From the NCBI GenBank assembly GCA_964606695.1, contig CAZSHG010000002.1:1-64000 (forward strand): a DNA stretch of 64,000 nt, in the 5' to 3' direction. The position numbers were made by a program, and so were the translations under genes. Shown in pieces: positions 36,176-43,161 of this stretch (the first letter of the stretch is position 1; each line of letters opens with the position of its first letter). The notes beneath the pieces were generated by a model. The model had not been told where the DNA came from. It saw only the letters and a program-made list of their open reading frames with translations, and made no database searches. The stretch is from CAZSHG01 sp964606695 [NCBI: uncultured bacterium] (lineage in GTDB: Bacteria > UBP14 > UBA6098).

Positions 36176-36481
36176 CTAATCCGCTTTAGCCCGAATTTGA
36201 TAACTTATATACATTACCAGCACGGCAATCACGATAGGGCTGGGAAACCAGGAGAAATATATCGAAGGGACTCCATATTTCGTTTTGAGAATCTTCAGAA
36301 AAATTACGGTCAGATAACCTAAAATTCCTCCGAGCATCCCATCGTAGCTCGCACGGTAAAATAGCGAAATCTGACGCTCGTCTCCCTTGCGTTTGACTTT
36401 GCGTAACTTCGCCACGAGAAATCCGAATATTATTAATAGGACTATCGAATATATTGCTACAAATGTCGGAAGTGTTTCCAT
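36176..36481 (-). CDS. Small membrane protein paired with an XRE regulator
   Basis: The 101-residue protein has about three hydrophobic helices (residues 5-23, 48-65, 76-95), with a charged loop KVKRKGDERQISLFYRAS between the first two. A GAGGGG site lies upstream. It follows the XRE regulator by 24 bp. Pairs of a small XRE regulator and a small multi-pass membrane protein are common. The family was not recognised with certainty. Confidence 0.7.
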   Translation of the reverse strand: METLPTFVAIYSIVLLIIFGFLVAKLRKVKRKGDERQISLFYRASYDGMLGGILGYLTVIFLKILKTKYGVPSIYFSWFPSPIVIAVLVMYISYQIRAKAD

Positions 36482-36505
36482 CTTTTTCCCCTCGAAATAT
36501 GAACG

Positions 36506-36727
36506 CTATTCCTCGTCCTCATCATCGACGAATTCAAATAGCTCATCGACGGTTATATCGAGAGCTCTGGCGATTTTCATTGCCAGCTCGACGCTGGGCG
36601 TGTATCGATTTTTCTCGATAGATATAATAGTCTGGCGAGTGCACCCGACCATATCCGCAAGGCTTTCCTGAGTGAGGTCCAACCGCGCCCGATGCATTTT
36701 GATCCAATTTCGCAATCTGGTTGCCAT
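36506..36727 (-). CDS. XRE-family transcriptional regulator
   Basis: The start is ATG 36727 (GGAGAA 7 bp upstream), giving 73 residues. The helix-turn-helix is LTQESLADMVGCTRQTIISIE, in the short YozG/Cro-like class typified by LTQ-ELA-VSRQTI. The tail is acidic. It is cotranscribed with the downstream membrane protein and likely autoregulates: its promoter spacer holds a GTAT-N3-ATAC palindrome. Confidence 0.9.
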   Translation of the reverse strand: MATRLRNWIKMHRARLDLTQESLADMVGCTRQTIISIEKNRYTPSVELAMKIARALDITVDELFEFVDDEDEE

Positions 36728-36752
36728 TAGTATTTCTCCAATCTCAAGTTTC

Positions 36753-36780
36753 AAGATAAGTATTAGATACAAAATGTCAA
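36753..36780 (-). promoter_or_regulatory. Promoter of the XRE unit with candidate operator
   Basis: On the minus strand, TTGACA (36780-36775), 16 bp, then TATCTT (36758-36753). The palindrome GTAT-TAG-ATAC (36760-36770) lies inside the spacer and could be the operator of the XRE protein. Confidence 0.55.
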
Positions 36781-36825
36781 GAGCTTTTTACATTAGCCTA
36801 AATGATAGCAAAAAACGCTTATCCC

Positions 36826-36854
36826 TTGAAATCCGATCGCTTTTACCTTATTTT
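36826..36854 (+). promoter_or_regulatory. Putative ispC promoter
   Basis: TTGAAA (36826-36831), 17 bp, then TATTTT (36849-36854), 24 bp before the chosen ispC start. The divergent XRE promoter lies only 45 bp away. Confidence 0.5.
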
Positions 36855-36878
36855 ATTAAGTTAGATATGGGAGAAGAA

Positions 36879-38021
36879 ATGAAAAAAATAACGATACTCG
36901 GATCGGCGGGTTCGATTGGAAAACAAACCCTGGACGTTATATCGAGGCTGCGCGACCGTTTCGAGGTTTACGGTCTCGCCACTCTGAACGAAGTCGATGT
37001 TATGGCTGAACAGATCGAGCTTTTCAATCCGGAAGTCGCGGTTATGGTCGAACCGGAAACTTCCGAAGCGTTGAAAGAGAAAATCGGCGACACGAATACT
37101 GAAATCCTTTCGGGTAAAGATGGCGTTATCGAACTGGCTTCTCGCGCGGACGCCGATATCGTGGTAAACGCGATTGTCGGATCGGCGGCGTTAAAACCGA
37201 GTTTCGCCGCGATTCGTAAAGGCGTCAGATTATGCAGTGCCAACAAAGAATCGCTTGTTATCGCAGGGCATTTACTTATTCCGGCAGTCGAAGAGAACGG
37301 CGCGGAGTTGATCCCCATCGACAGCGAGCATTCGGCACTACTACAAGCATCGCTTTCGGGTAAAAAGGATGAAATAAGAAAGCTAATCCTTACCGCTTCC
37401 GGCGGCCCCTTCCACGGCAAAGACATCGACTTCGAGGAGGTTACCGCCAGCGAAGCCCTCCAGCACCCTAATTGGACGATGGGGGCGAAAATCACTGTCG
37501 ATTCCGCAACGATGATGAACAAAGGCCTGGAAGTAATCGAAGCCCACTGGCTTTTTGGAATCCCGTCGGAACGTATCGATGTCCTGGTGCATCCGCAAAG
37601 TATTATCCATAGTATAGTCGAGTTCATAGACGGATCGCAGATAGCTCAGGCAAGCCTCCCCGATATGCGCCTGCCCATTCAATACGCGTTGACTTATCCC
37701 AAACGAATCGAATGCCCCGTAGAACCCCTTAACCTCGCCGAAATCGGCAGACTCGGTTTTGTAGAGCCCGACTTCCGACGTTTTCCATGTTTGATTTTGG
37801 CCTACGATGCTATGGAGGCCGGAGGAAGCGCGCCGTGTATCCTTAACGCCGCCAACGAGGCCGCTGTAGCGCTTTTTCTCGCAGGTAAAATCCCCTTCGC
37901 CGAAATTCCGCGGATTATCAACCGAGCTATGAGTTCGCACGAAATCATTGAAAATCCAACGCTTGACGAGATTATCGAAATCGACGACACCGTCAGGAAT
38001 TCTATCTTCTCCAAACAATGA
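36879..38021 (+). CDS. ispC: 1-deoxy-D-xylulose 5-phosphate reductoisomerase
   Basis: This enzyme performs the committed step of the MEP pathway. The start is ATG 36879 because GGGAG lies 5 bp upstream and the product (380 residues) then opens MKKITILGSAGSIGKQTLDVI. The upstream in-frame extension would run through the promoter. It has the NADPH-binding GSAGSIG, SANKESLV, IDSEHSA with metal ligands, LTASGGPFHG, the HPNWTMGAKITVDSATMMNKGLE segment and HPQSIIHS. Length and motifs are typical. Confidence 0.96.
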   Translation: MKKITILGSAGSIGKQTLDVISRLRDRFEVYGLATLNEVDVMAEQIELFNPEVAVMVEPETSEALKEKIGDTNTEILSGKDGVIELASRADADIVVNAIVGSAALKPSFAAIRKGVRLCSANKESLVIAGHLLIPAVEENGAELIPIDSEHSALLQASLSGKKDEIRKLILTASGGPFHGKDIDFEEVTASEALQHPNWTMGAKITVDSATMMNKGLEVIEAHWLFGIPSERIDVLVHPQSIIHSIVEFIDGSQIAQASLPDMRLPIQYALTYPKRIECPVEPLNLAEIGRLGFVEPDFRRFPCLILAYDAMEAGGSAPCILNAANEAAVALFLAGKIPFAEIPRIINRAMSSHEIIENPTLDEIIEIDDTVRNSIFSKQ

Positions 38022-38189
38022 TGGAAAAAAGGGCATAATTATACTAAAATCGATTTTATTATCATTATTAACGTATTTATTGTCAATCCTGAGATCCTAT
38101 TAAGAAGTCGATTTTTGCACATCTTATCTTATTGGCATTCATTGAGTTAGCTTTTTATCCACATCGCGCAAACATCATATTTCCGCCGA

Positions 38190-38229
38190 ACCCCCAATAA
38201 AGGCGGGGGTCTGTTCTTGTTCTTTTTTT
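38190..38229 (+). terminator. Probable intrinsic terminator of ispC
   Basis: ACCCCC (38190-38195) pairs with GGGGGT (38205-38210), followed by a T-rich tract with TTTTTTT. An alternative stem, CCGCC (38183-38187) with GGCGG (38202-38206), competes. It lies about 170 bp after the ispC stop. Confidence 0.6.
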
Positions 38230-38303
38230 CACATAATTTTTTTATTTTTTCAAAAGCCATAACAACAATGGTTTACACGAAATTCCCTCTAATGTTGAAA
38301 ACT

Positions 38304-38335
38304 TTTTTAGAAAAATTCTTGGATTTTTCTAAAAA
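38304..38335. repeat. Perfect 13-bp inverted repeat
   Basis: TTTTTAGAAAAAT (38304-38316) and ATTTTTCTAAAAA (38323-38335) form a perfect stem around the loop TCTTGG. It has no following T-run on the plus strand. It sits just before the structured RNA and may be its 5' hairpin, a protein site or a terminator-like element. Confidence 0.8.
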
Positions 38336-38340
38336 TCCGT

Positions 38341-40051
38341 TAACTTATTCTCGCCTTCGGGAAAATGCTGTAAGGCATCTTTGAAAATGTTGAAATTCAT
38401 AAAGTCCTTCGGGGCTTTTTGGATTGAAACAAGTCGAAGGACGCTCGTGGGATTCGCCCACCGGCGAAATTGAAAACGGACTAAGGAACCCAGTGTCAAA
38501 AGGGACTCGGATAAAGCACGGGCGGCGGTGAAAGACCGTCGTGAAAATTGTGTGTAGGCTGAATGGTTGCCCTTAGGGGTCGGCAAGGAGAAAAACCTCA
38601 CCGTGAAAAAACCGGTAAGCCGAAAGCAAACCCGTCCGGATTCGGCACGTCGAATGAAGGGTTTTTTCCGCAAGGAGAAAATCATCATTCGATAAGCGAT
38701 GCGGTGCCTTCGGGTCGGCCAATGGAAACAAAGGCCGGGAAACATCGCAATAGCGTGAAATCATGCTGAAGCCGCCAATGAAACCGAATTTCATTCCCCT
38801 CGGGGCGGAAACCTGAAAGGGTTTCCGGGAAACGATGAAGATTCGTAGTTTCGTTGCTACCGGATTTCGAGATAATCGTTATCCTTCTGAGCTTCGCGGT
38901 ATAGGTTATCGCTACAAGAATCGAAAGCCATCTCCGTAAGGAGAGACAACATCGAAAGGTGTTGAAGGCAACATGGATTTTTCGAAGTCTGGCGGCGAAA
39001 TCGAAACCGTAAAAGCGCGTTCAAATTCGCGACAGCGATTAGAACAAGAGGATTACTGATACTCGAAATCGAGGAAAGATAAGCGACTCCGTGAGGAGAG
39101 AAAGCGTCGAAAGGCGCTCGAGGAAACTCACAAGTCTTAACCTTACGGTATGGGAATCGACTCTTCGGAGAGACGTCCGCGAAAGCGGGCGAAGGCAACT
39201 CGAAACTCTCTGAACCGAATATGATCGGTAAACGCAATTCCTTCGGGAAGGGAAGCGGTCGAAAGGCCGTGAACGGAAAGCGTCGAACCGTAATTGTTTT
39301 AGGTAGCAACAATCGGCACGAACGCCTTCGGGTTCGATTTCGGAAACGAAATCGAGGAAACGTATGGTAGCCGAAATTTTGGCGTGCTATTTCTGACATG
39401 GCAAACCGCGCCGTAAGGCCGTCGGTTCGAAATGAACCGACGCGAAAGGCGAGTAACCGTAAGCGGAATAAATCCGGCGACGGCATGTCAACAACGCGCC
39501 TTCGGGTTCGGCGATGGAAACATCGTCGGGGAAACGCATCGAAACTAAACCGACGGCTGAATGCTTCCGGCAGGCCGAAGTCGCCCTTCGAGTTGATTTC
39601 GAGAGAAATCGAATCGATTCGCACTGGTTACATCGACCGGCAAACGCACTTCTTAGGAAGAGAAACAGTCGAAACGACTGCAAGGCAACGCGGTAACCGT
39701 AGTGAAGTAACTCATGCGAACGGATTTAATCGAAAGGTTCGCTACCCGAAAGGGAAGCGATTAAAGACTGAAAGCCCGTCCAGGAGTTTCCGAACGTCTG
39801 GAACGAAAGCTTTAGGGCTCGAGTGAAAGACAATCCCAACTGGCAACGCGCCTTAAACCACGCGTTCGCAAGCCGGAGTATAACGGAAGCGTGCCCTTCG
39901 GGGCTTGCGGAGAGAATCCGCGGGAGAAATCGCGCCTACGGGAAAACCCGGACCCGTCAAAGTTCAAATGTATATTACATTTGGACCGGCACATGGACTG
40001 AAAAATCCTGCCCACGAGCAATAGGGGTCGTCGAGAGACGGCCCCTTTTTT
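38341..40051 (+). ncRNA. Giant structured non-coding RNA (about 1.7 kb), family not recognised
   Basis: No frame gives a credible protein; the longest are Arg/Ser/Phe-rich shadows. The plus strand is dense with hairpins capped by tetraloops. Examples: 38365-38378 (GTAA), 38401-38418 (TTCG), 38662-38681 (GCAA), 38807-38826 (GAAA, 7 bp plus T-G), 38931-38944 (GTAA), 38947-38964 (GAAA), 39103-39118 (GAAA), 39175-39190 (GAAA), 39238-39249 (TTCG), 39334-39355 (GAAA, perfect 9 bp), 39421-39441 (perfect 8 bp), 39511-39526 (GAAA), 39595-39610 (GAGA), 39649-39660 (TTAG), 39965-39983 (perfect 8 bp). Several stems contain G-T pairs, which fit RNA rather than DNA palindromes. Linkers are A/G-rich. It ends in a strong terminator, which fixes strand and 3' end; the 5' end is uncertain. 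Size and style recall large ornate bacterial RNAs such as GOLLD and ROOL, but it is longer and I see no match. No rRNA, RNase P, tmRNA or group II intron hallmarks were seen. Confidence 0.78.
40024..40051 (+). terminator. Intrinsic terminator of the giant RNA
   Basis: GGGGTCGTC and GACGGCCCC form a 9-bp stem (one T-G pair) with a GAGA loop, followed by TTTTTT (40046-40051). There is no T-run on the minus-strand side, so it serves plus-strand transcription. The T-run reaches the stop codon of the convergent CE4-GH3 gene. Confidence 0.95.
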
Positions 40052-41843
40052 ATTTGATTAACCCCATGTTCTTTTTAATTGCGAGTATTTTCGCGGCGGC
40101 ATCTTCGAGCCTAACGCGGGGGAGATTTCCATTTTGAAGCGCGGCTTTTACCTCTTCGATAACATCGTCTATCCTGGACCTATCGCCTACTATTATAGCG
40201 TCTGCCCCGGCACTAAGGGCTTTCGTGGCGGCTTCGCCCAGAGAATTGCCTGCGGCATTCCATGTTACGTCTTCACAAATTACAATCCCGGAAAACCCAA
40301 GCGAATCCCTGATGACAGTATAGAAAAATTTCGATTGTGCGACCGGCATACTGTCGATTCCCGGATATTGAATATGCCCGATCAGAAATCCCCCCGCACT
40401 GGCAACCGCCGCCGAAGCGAAAGAAACGAGCTCTCTCCCCCGGAGCACGTCGTAACTATGCCCTACAACCGTAATCGGTTCTTCCGGCGAGGAAGGCACT
40501 TCGTGTCCGGGGAAATCGCGCACCATGCAAAACACGCCCTCCTGTTGAATCCCCTGGATAAGAAAAGACGTGGCGTTCGCCTGCCCTACTAAACCTCCGG
40601 CTGTCGGAGCGGGGTAACCGTCCGAGGACGAATACAGAACATGTTCACCGGGTTTCACGTTCATTTCGGGCCCGATAAGAACGTGGATACCGTTCGCGGA
40701 AAGCGCTTTCCCCTGCAAGCGTCCGATTTCCCGCATCGAAGTCAAATCCACGCCCGCGATGTCGATATCCGCGCCAAAATAACCGTAGCGCTTTGCGTCG
40801 ATGTCGCGAATTGCATATATTGGCGGAATTGCCGGAAGGCTATGCACGATCTCCAGCACTTCGTTTATTCTCTCGACCTCGGTTTTCCCGATAAAATCGT
40901 TGTCGAGGATAAGCCCGCCCAAAAACCTTTCCGCGAATAGTTCCTTCAAATCGTCGTCCGATAATCCCTTCCCCAATCCCACAAAAATCACTTGCCCGAT
41001 AAGTTCGCTATCCGACATATCTTTCACGATTTGCTCCGGGAGGTCGATATTACCGCCCAATAATCCGGTCTTTTCCATCGTGAGGGGTGGGGAGGTTTTA
41101 TACGCGTTTTTGAAACGATTCAAAAGAGGCTTTATCGACTCCATATCGCGTGAAATTTCATAGCGAGGGATAGACATCCGCGAATATGATCCGCTCGAAA
41201 AAGGACTTCTACAGGAAAAACCGTAATTATATCCAATCCGTTGCGCTGTCGATTCCGTTTCACGTGAATAAGCCCCGAACGGATACGCAATTGCGCTTAC
41301 AGGGCGGCCTAACTCGTTTTCCAGAATGTATTTACTCGCGAATAACTCCCCTTCGATCCGCCAGAGGAAATGAAGGTAGTTCTCGCCAGAATATTTTTCC
41401 AGAGCGGAATGAGTCAGCGCGTGCGATTGAATATCCACAACGCCCGACCTGTCCATCTCGATAATTTCGCCCCAATCGCAAAATCCGCGATACCCAAAAC
41501 TTATCGCCCTGGGATAAATAAATGCCACAGCCGAAGCGCCATTATCTTTTAAAATCGGATAGGCGTAGTCGTAAACGCCGCTCCAACCGTCATCCATCGT
41601 AATCAAAACTTCGGGAGTAGAAGTAGTATCCCCCGTTTCCAATCTCTTTGTAGCTTCTTCAAAATCCAGAATCTCGAAACCGCTTTTATTTATCTCATCG
41701 ATATGCCGCGAAAATTGCTCCGGTGAAATCGCGTATCTCGACTTTGGATTCGGATCGAACTGGTGATACATCAGCACCAGCATCTTCGCTGGAAGAGTCA
41801 CGGCGAGAATGAGAATTATATAGACGGCTTTCTTATTTTTCAT
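40050..41843 (-). CDS. Polysaccharide deacetylase (CE4) - glycoside hydrolase 3 fusion
   Basis: The start is ATG 41843, giving 597 residues; the TTG at 41858 lacks a ribosome site. A signal or anchor helix (about 5-20) is followed by a NodB/CE4 domain (about 25-245): MDDGW with Asp84-Asp85 and SHALTHS with His141 and His145, the metal ligands. A linker leads to a GH3 domain (about 280-597) of the NagZ type, with RDFPGHE near 444 and a candidate nucleophile Asp in VICEDVTW near 523. The protein is probably periplasmic or membrane-anchored and trims N-acetylglucosamine-containing glycans by deacetylation and exo-cleavage (inference). It is last in a set with the two paralogues and lies near the PBP1B-like gene. 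Confidence 0.88.
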   Translation of the reverse strand: MKNKKAVYIILILAVTLPAKMLVLMYHQFDPNPKSRYAISPEQFSRHIDEINKSGFEILDFEEATKRLETGDTTSTPEVLITMDDGWSGVYDYAYPILKDNGASAVAFIYPRAISFGYRGFCDWGEIIEMDRSGVVDIQSHALTHSALEKYSGENYLHFLWRIEGELFASKYILENELGRPVSAIAYPFGAYSRETESTAQRIGYNYGFSCRSPFSSGSYSRMSIPRYEISRDMESIKPLLNRFKNAYKTSPPLTMEKTGLLGGNIDLPEQIVKDMSDSELIGQVIFVGLGKGLSDDDLKELFAERFLGGLILDNDFIGKTEVERINEVLEIVHSLPAIPPIYAIRDIDAKRYGYFGADIDIAGVDLTSMREIGRLQGKALSANGIHVLIGPEMNVKPGEHVLYSSSDGYPAPTAGGLVGQANATSFLIQGIQQEGVFCMVRDFPGHEVPSSPEEPITVVGHSYDVLRGRELVSFASAAVASAGGFLIGHIQYPGIDSMPVAQSKFFYTVIRDSLGFSGIVICEDVTWNAAGNSLGEAATKALSAGADAIIVGDRSRIDDVIEEVKAALQNGNLPRVRLEDAAAKILAIKKNMGLIK

Positions 41844-41847
41844 AAAA

Positions 41848-42453
41848 CTATTTCCCAAAACAATCGGCGATAATCACCATCGACTCGATGTCGTTTTTAA
41901 GTGTCTCCACATATCTATCAGGTTTTTCGCTATAGATCTTAACCGCAACTAAAATCCCATCTTTTCCTATAATCGTGAATTTCCTATCCGCGAGAGCCGT
42001 TACTGCCTTTTGAAACTCGATATTCATAATAAAATTCATCAATTTCGACACAGGTTCACCTTTAATGACTATTCTGGAGTCGAACTCGGGATTACCCGTG
42101 GTTAATGGGTCACCGGGGACGGTCATTTGTAAAGCCCTTAAAAATATTCCCTTCTTTTTTATCTCCAATTTCCCGTCGAAAGCCACTTCCGGTATCTTGA
42201 GTTTCAGAAAAACCATCTTTCCCTTCATTTTTTCGCCCTGGCTAAGTTCGATCTGGAAGAGCTTTCCGTTCATCTCGCGGGAAATCGTTCCTTCGAGTGG
42301 CCATTCTCCCCTTTCATAATTTCCGCCGATGGATTTGGCTATAGATTCCTGCGCTCTATGATAGGATTCCGTCCGGTTCCGGTGGAGCCAGACGATAAAG
42401 GCGATGAATAGTCCGCCCAACAGAATTATTGCGATAATAGTCCCGGGTTGCAT
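41848..42453 (-). CDS. Membrane-anchored hypothetical, paralogue of the next gene
   Basis: The 201-residue protein has one N-terminal membrane helix (about 4-23), then a soluble domain. It shares a layout with the product of 42453-43067: helix, then GGNYERGEW (against GAQYEPGDW), then TTGNPEFDSRIVIKGEP (against DSGDPYFDEKVAMKGEP) near residues 115-132, then a similar C-terminus. I do not recognise the family. The start overlaps the stop of its paralogue (TGATG), so translation is coupled. Confidence 0.75.
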   Translation of the reverse strand: MQPGTIIAIILLGGLFIAFIVWLHRNRTESYHRAQESIAKSIGGNYERGEWPLEGTISREMNGKLFQIELSQGEKMKGKMVFLKLKIPEVAFDGKLEIKKKGIFLRALQMTVPGDPLTTGNPEFDSRIVIKGEPVSKLMNFIMNIEFQKAVTALADRKFTIIGKDGILVAVKIYSEKPDRYVETLKNDIESMVIIADCFGK

Positions 42454-43067
42454 CAGCGATTTTTTTCCAGCGTTTCGGTCAGTCTTACGAGGTTGGTCAA
42501 ATCGGTTCGTATCGTCGGTTCGTTCATGTCCTTTTTGAAACTATAGACTTTGCTCGCGACGAGTTCGCCCTCTTTAATATCGATACTATACTTCCGTTCG
42601 GTTAGCTGTATCGCCGGTTCCTTGAAATGCGCGCCGTATGATAGCGCAAGGACAGCCTGCTCCGGTTCGCCTTTCATTGCCACTTTCTCGTCGAAATAAG
42701 GATCACCGGAGTCGAGTGGATTATTCAATCCTAATTTCTCGAAAAACCTCCCCACTCCCGTGGCTTTTCTGATACTCAACTTCTCGATATCGCAATTTAC
42801 CGGCGTCTTCAGGTCGAGGTATGTAACGCTGGATTGGCCACTACTGACGACGTGGAAAGTTAATAAATAATCTCTCCCTGACATTCTTCCCCTCACGGTC
42901 TGCTGGGTTTTCCAATCCCCCGGTTCGTATTGCGCGCCCAGAGCCATAGCTACTTCGGCAACCCTGGCCTTCATTTTTTTAGTATATTTGATAAGGTATC
43001 CGATGAAAAGGGCGAATAAACCGAATACCCCTATTCCAATTAAAACTGCAAGCGATGTCCCGGACAT
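42453..43067 (-). CDS. Membrane-anchored hypothetical, paralogue of the previous gene
   Basis: The 204-residue protein has an N-terminal membrane helix (about 6-27) and a soluble domain with the DSGDPYFDEKVAMKGEP block near residues 122-138. It is clearly related to the gene directly downstream, so the pair arose by tandem duplication. An AGGAG ribosome site and a TTGACA promoter lie upstream. The function is unknown; envelope-related neighbours suggest an envelope role. Confidence 0.75.
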   Translation of the reverse strand: MSGTSLAVLIGIGVFGLFALFIGYLIKYTKKMKARVAEVAMALGAQYEPGDWKTQQTVRGRMSGRDYLLTFHVVSSGQSSVTYLDLKTPVNCDIEKLSIRKATGVGRFFEKLGLNNPLDSGDPYFDEKVAMKGEPEQAVLALSYGAHFKEPAIQLTERKYSIDIKEGELVASKVYSFKKDMNEPTIRTDLTNLVRLTETLEKNR

Positions 43068-43132
43068 AGAAATCTCCTTTTATTATCGTGCGTTTGTTAT
43101 ACACGCGCGACCGTAAGGAATTCACATTTCTA

Positions 43133-43161
43133 ATAAAATGTAAGAACCGCCGTTCTGTCAA
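43133..43161 (-). promoter_or_regulatory. Promoter of the tandem paralogues, with internal palindrome
   Basis: On the minus strand, TTGACA (43161-43156), 17 bp, then TTTTAT (43138-43133). The spacer holds AGAAC-GGCG-GTTCT, a 5-bp-arm palindrome touching the -35 box. The -35 box overlaps the 3' end of the PBP gene. Confidence 0.55.

Larger units (their letters stand above)
38022..38340 (+). other. AT-rich leader between ispC and the giant RNA
   Basis: About 320 bp without a credible gene. It is strikingly AT-rich compared with both flanks. It contains a likely ispC terminator (38190-38229) and a perfect 13-bp AT hairpin (38304-38335). The promoter of the downstream RNA should lie here, but I could not find a -35/-10 pair with good spacing. 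Confidence 0.6.

Noticed and set aside
36672-36878. N-terminal extension of IspC
   Set aside because: It would run through the ispC and XRE promoters and gives a non-homologous basic peptide. ATG 36879 has a proper ribosome site and the family N-terminus.
38329-39826. Open frames of up to 255 codons on both strands in the giant-RNA region
   Set aside because: They are Arg/Phe/Ser-rich and low in complexity, lack ribosome sites, run through many perfect hairpins and show no recognisable domain. Several overlap on both strands. They are by-products of a structured RNA.
38341-40051. rRNA, RNase P RNA, tmRNA or group II intron
   Set aside because: I saw no conserved rRNA segments, no RNase P core, no tmRNA tRNA-like ends, and neither an intron domain V nor a reverse transcriptase.
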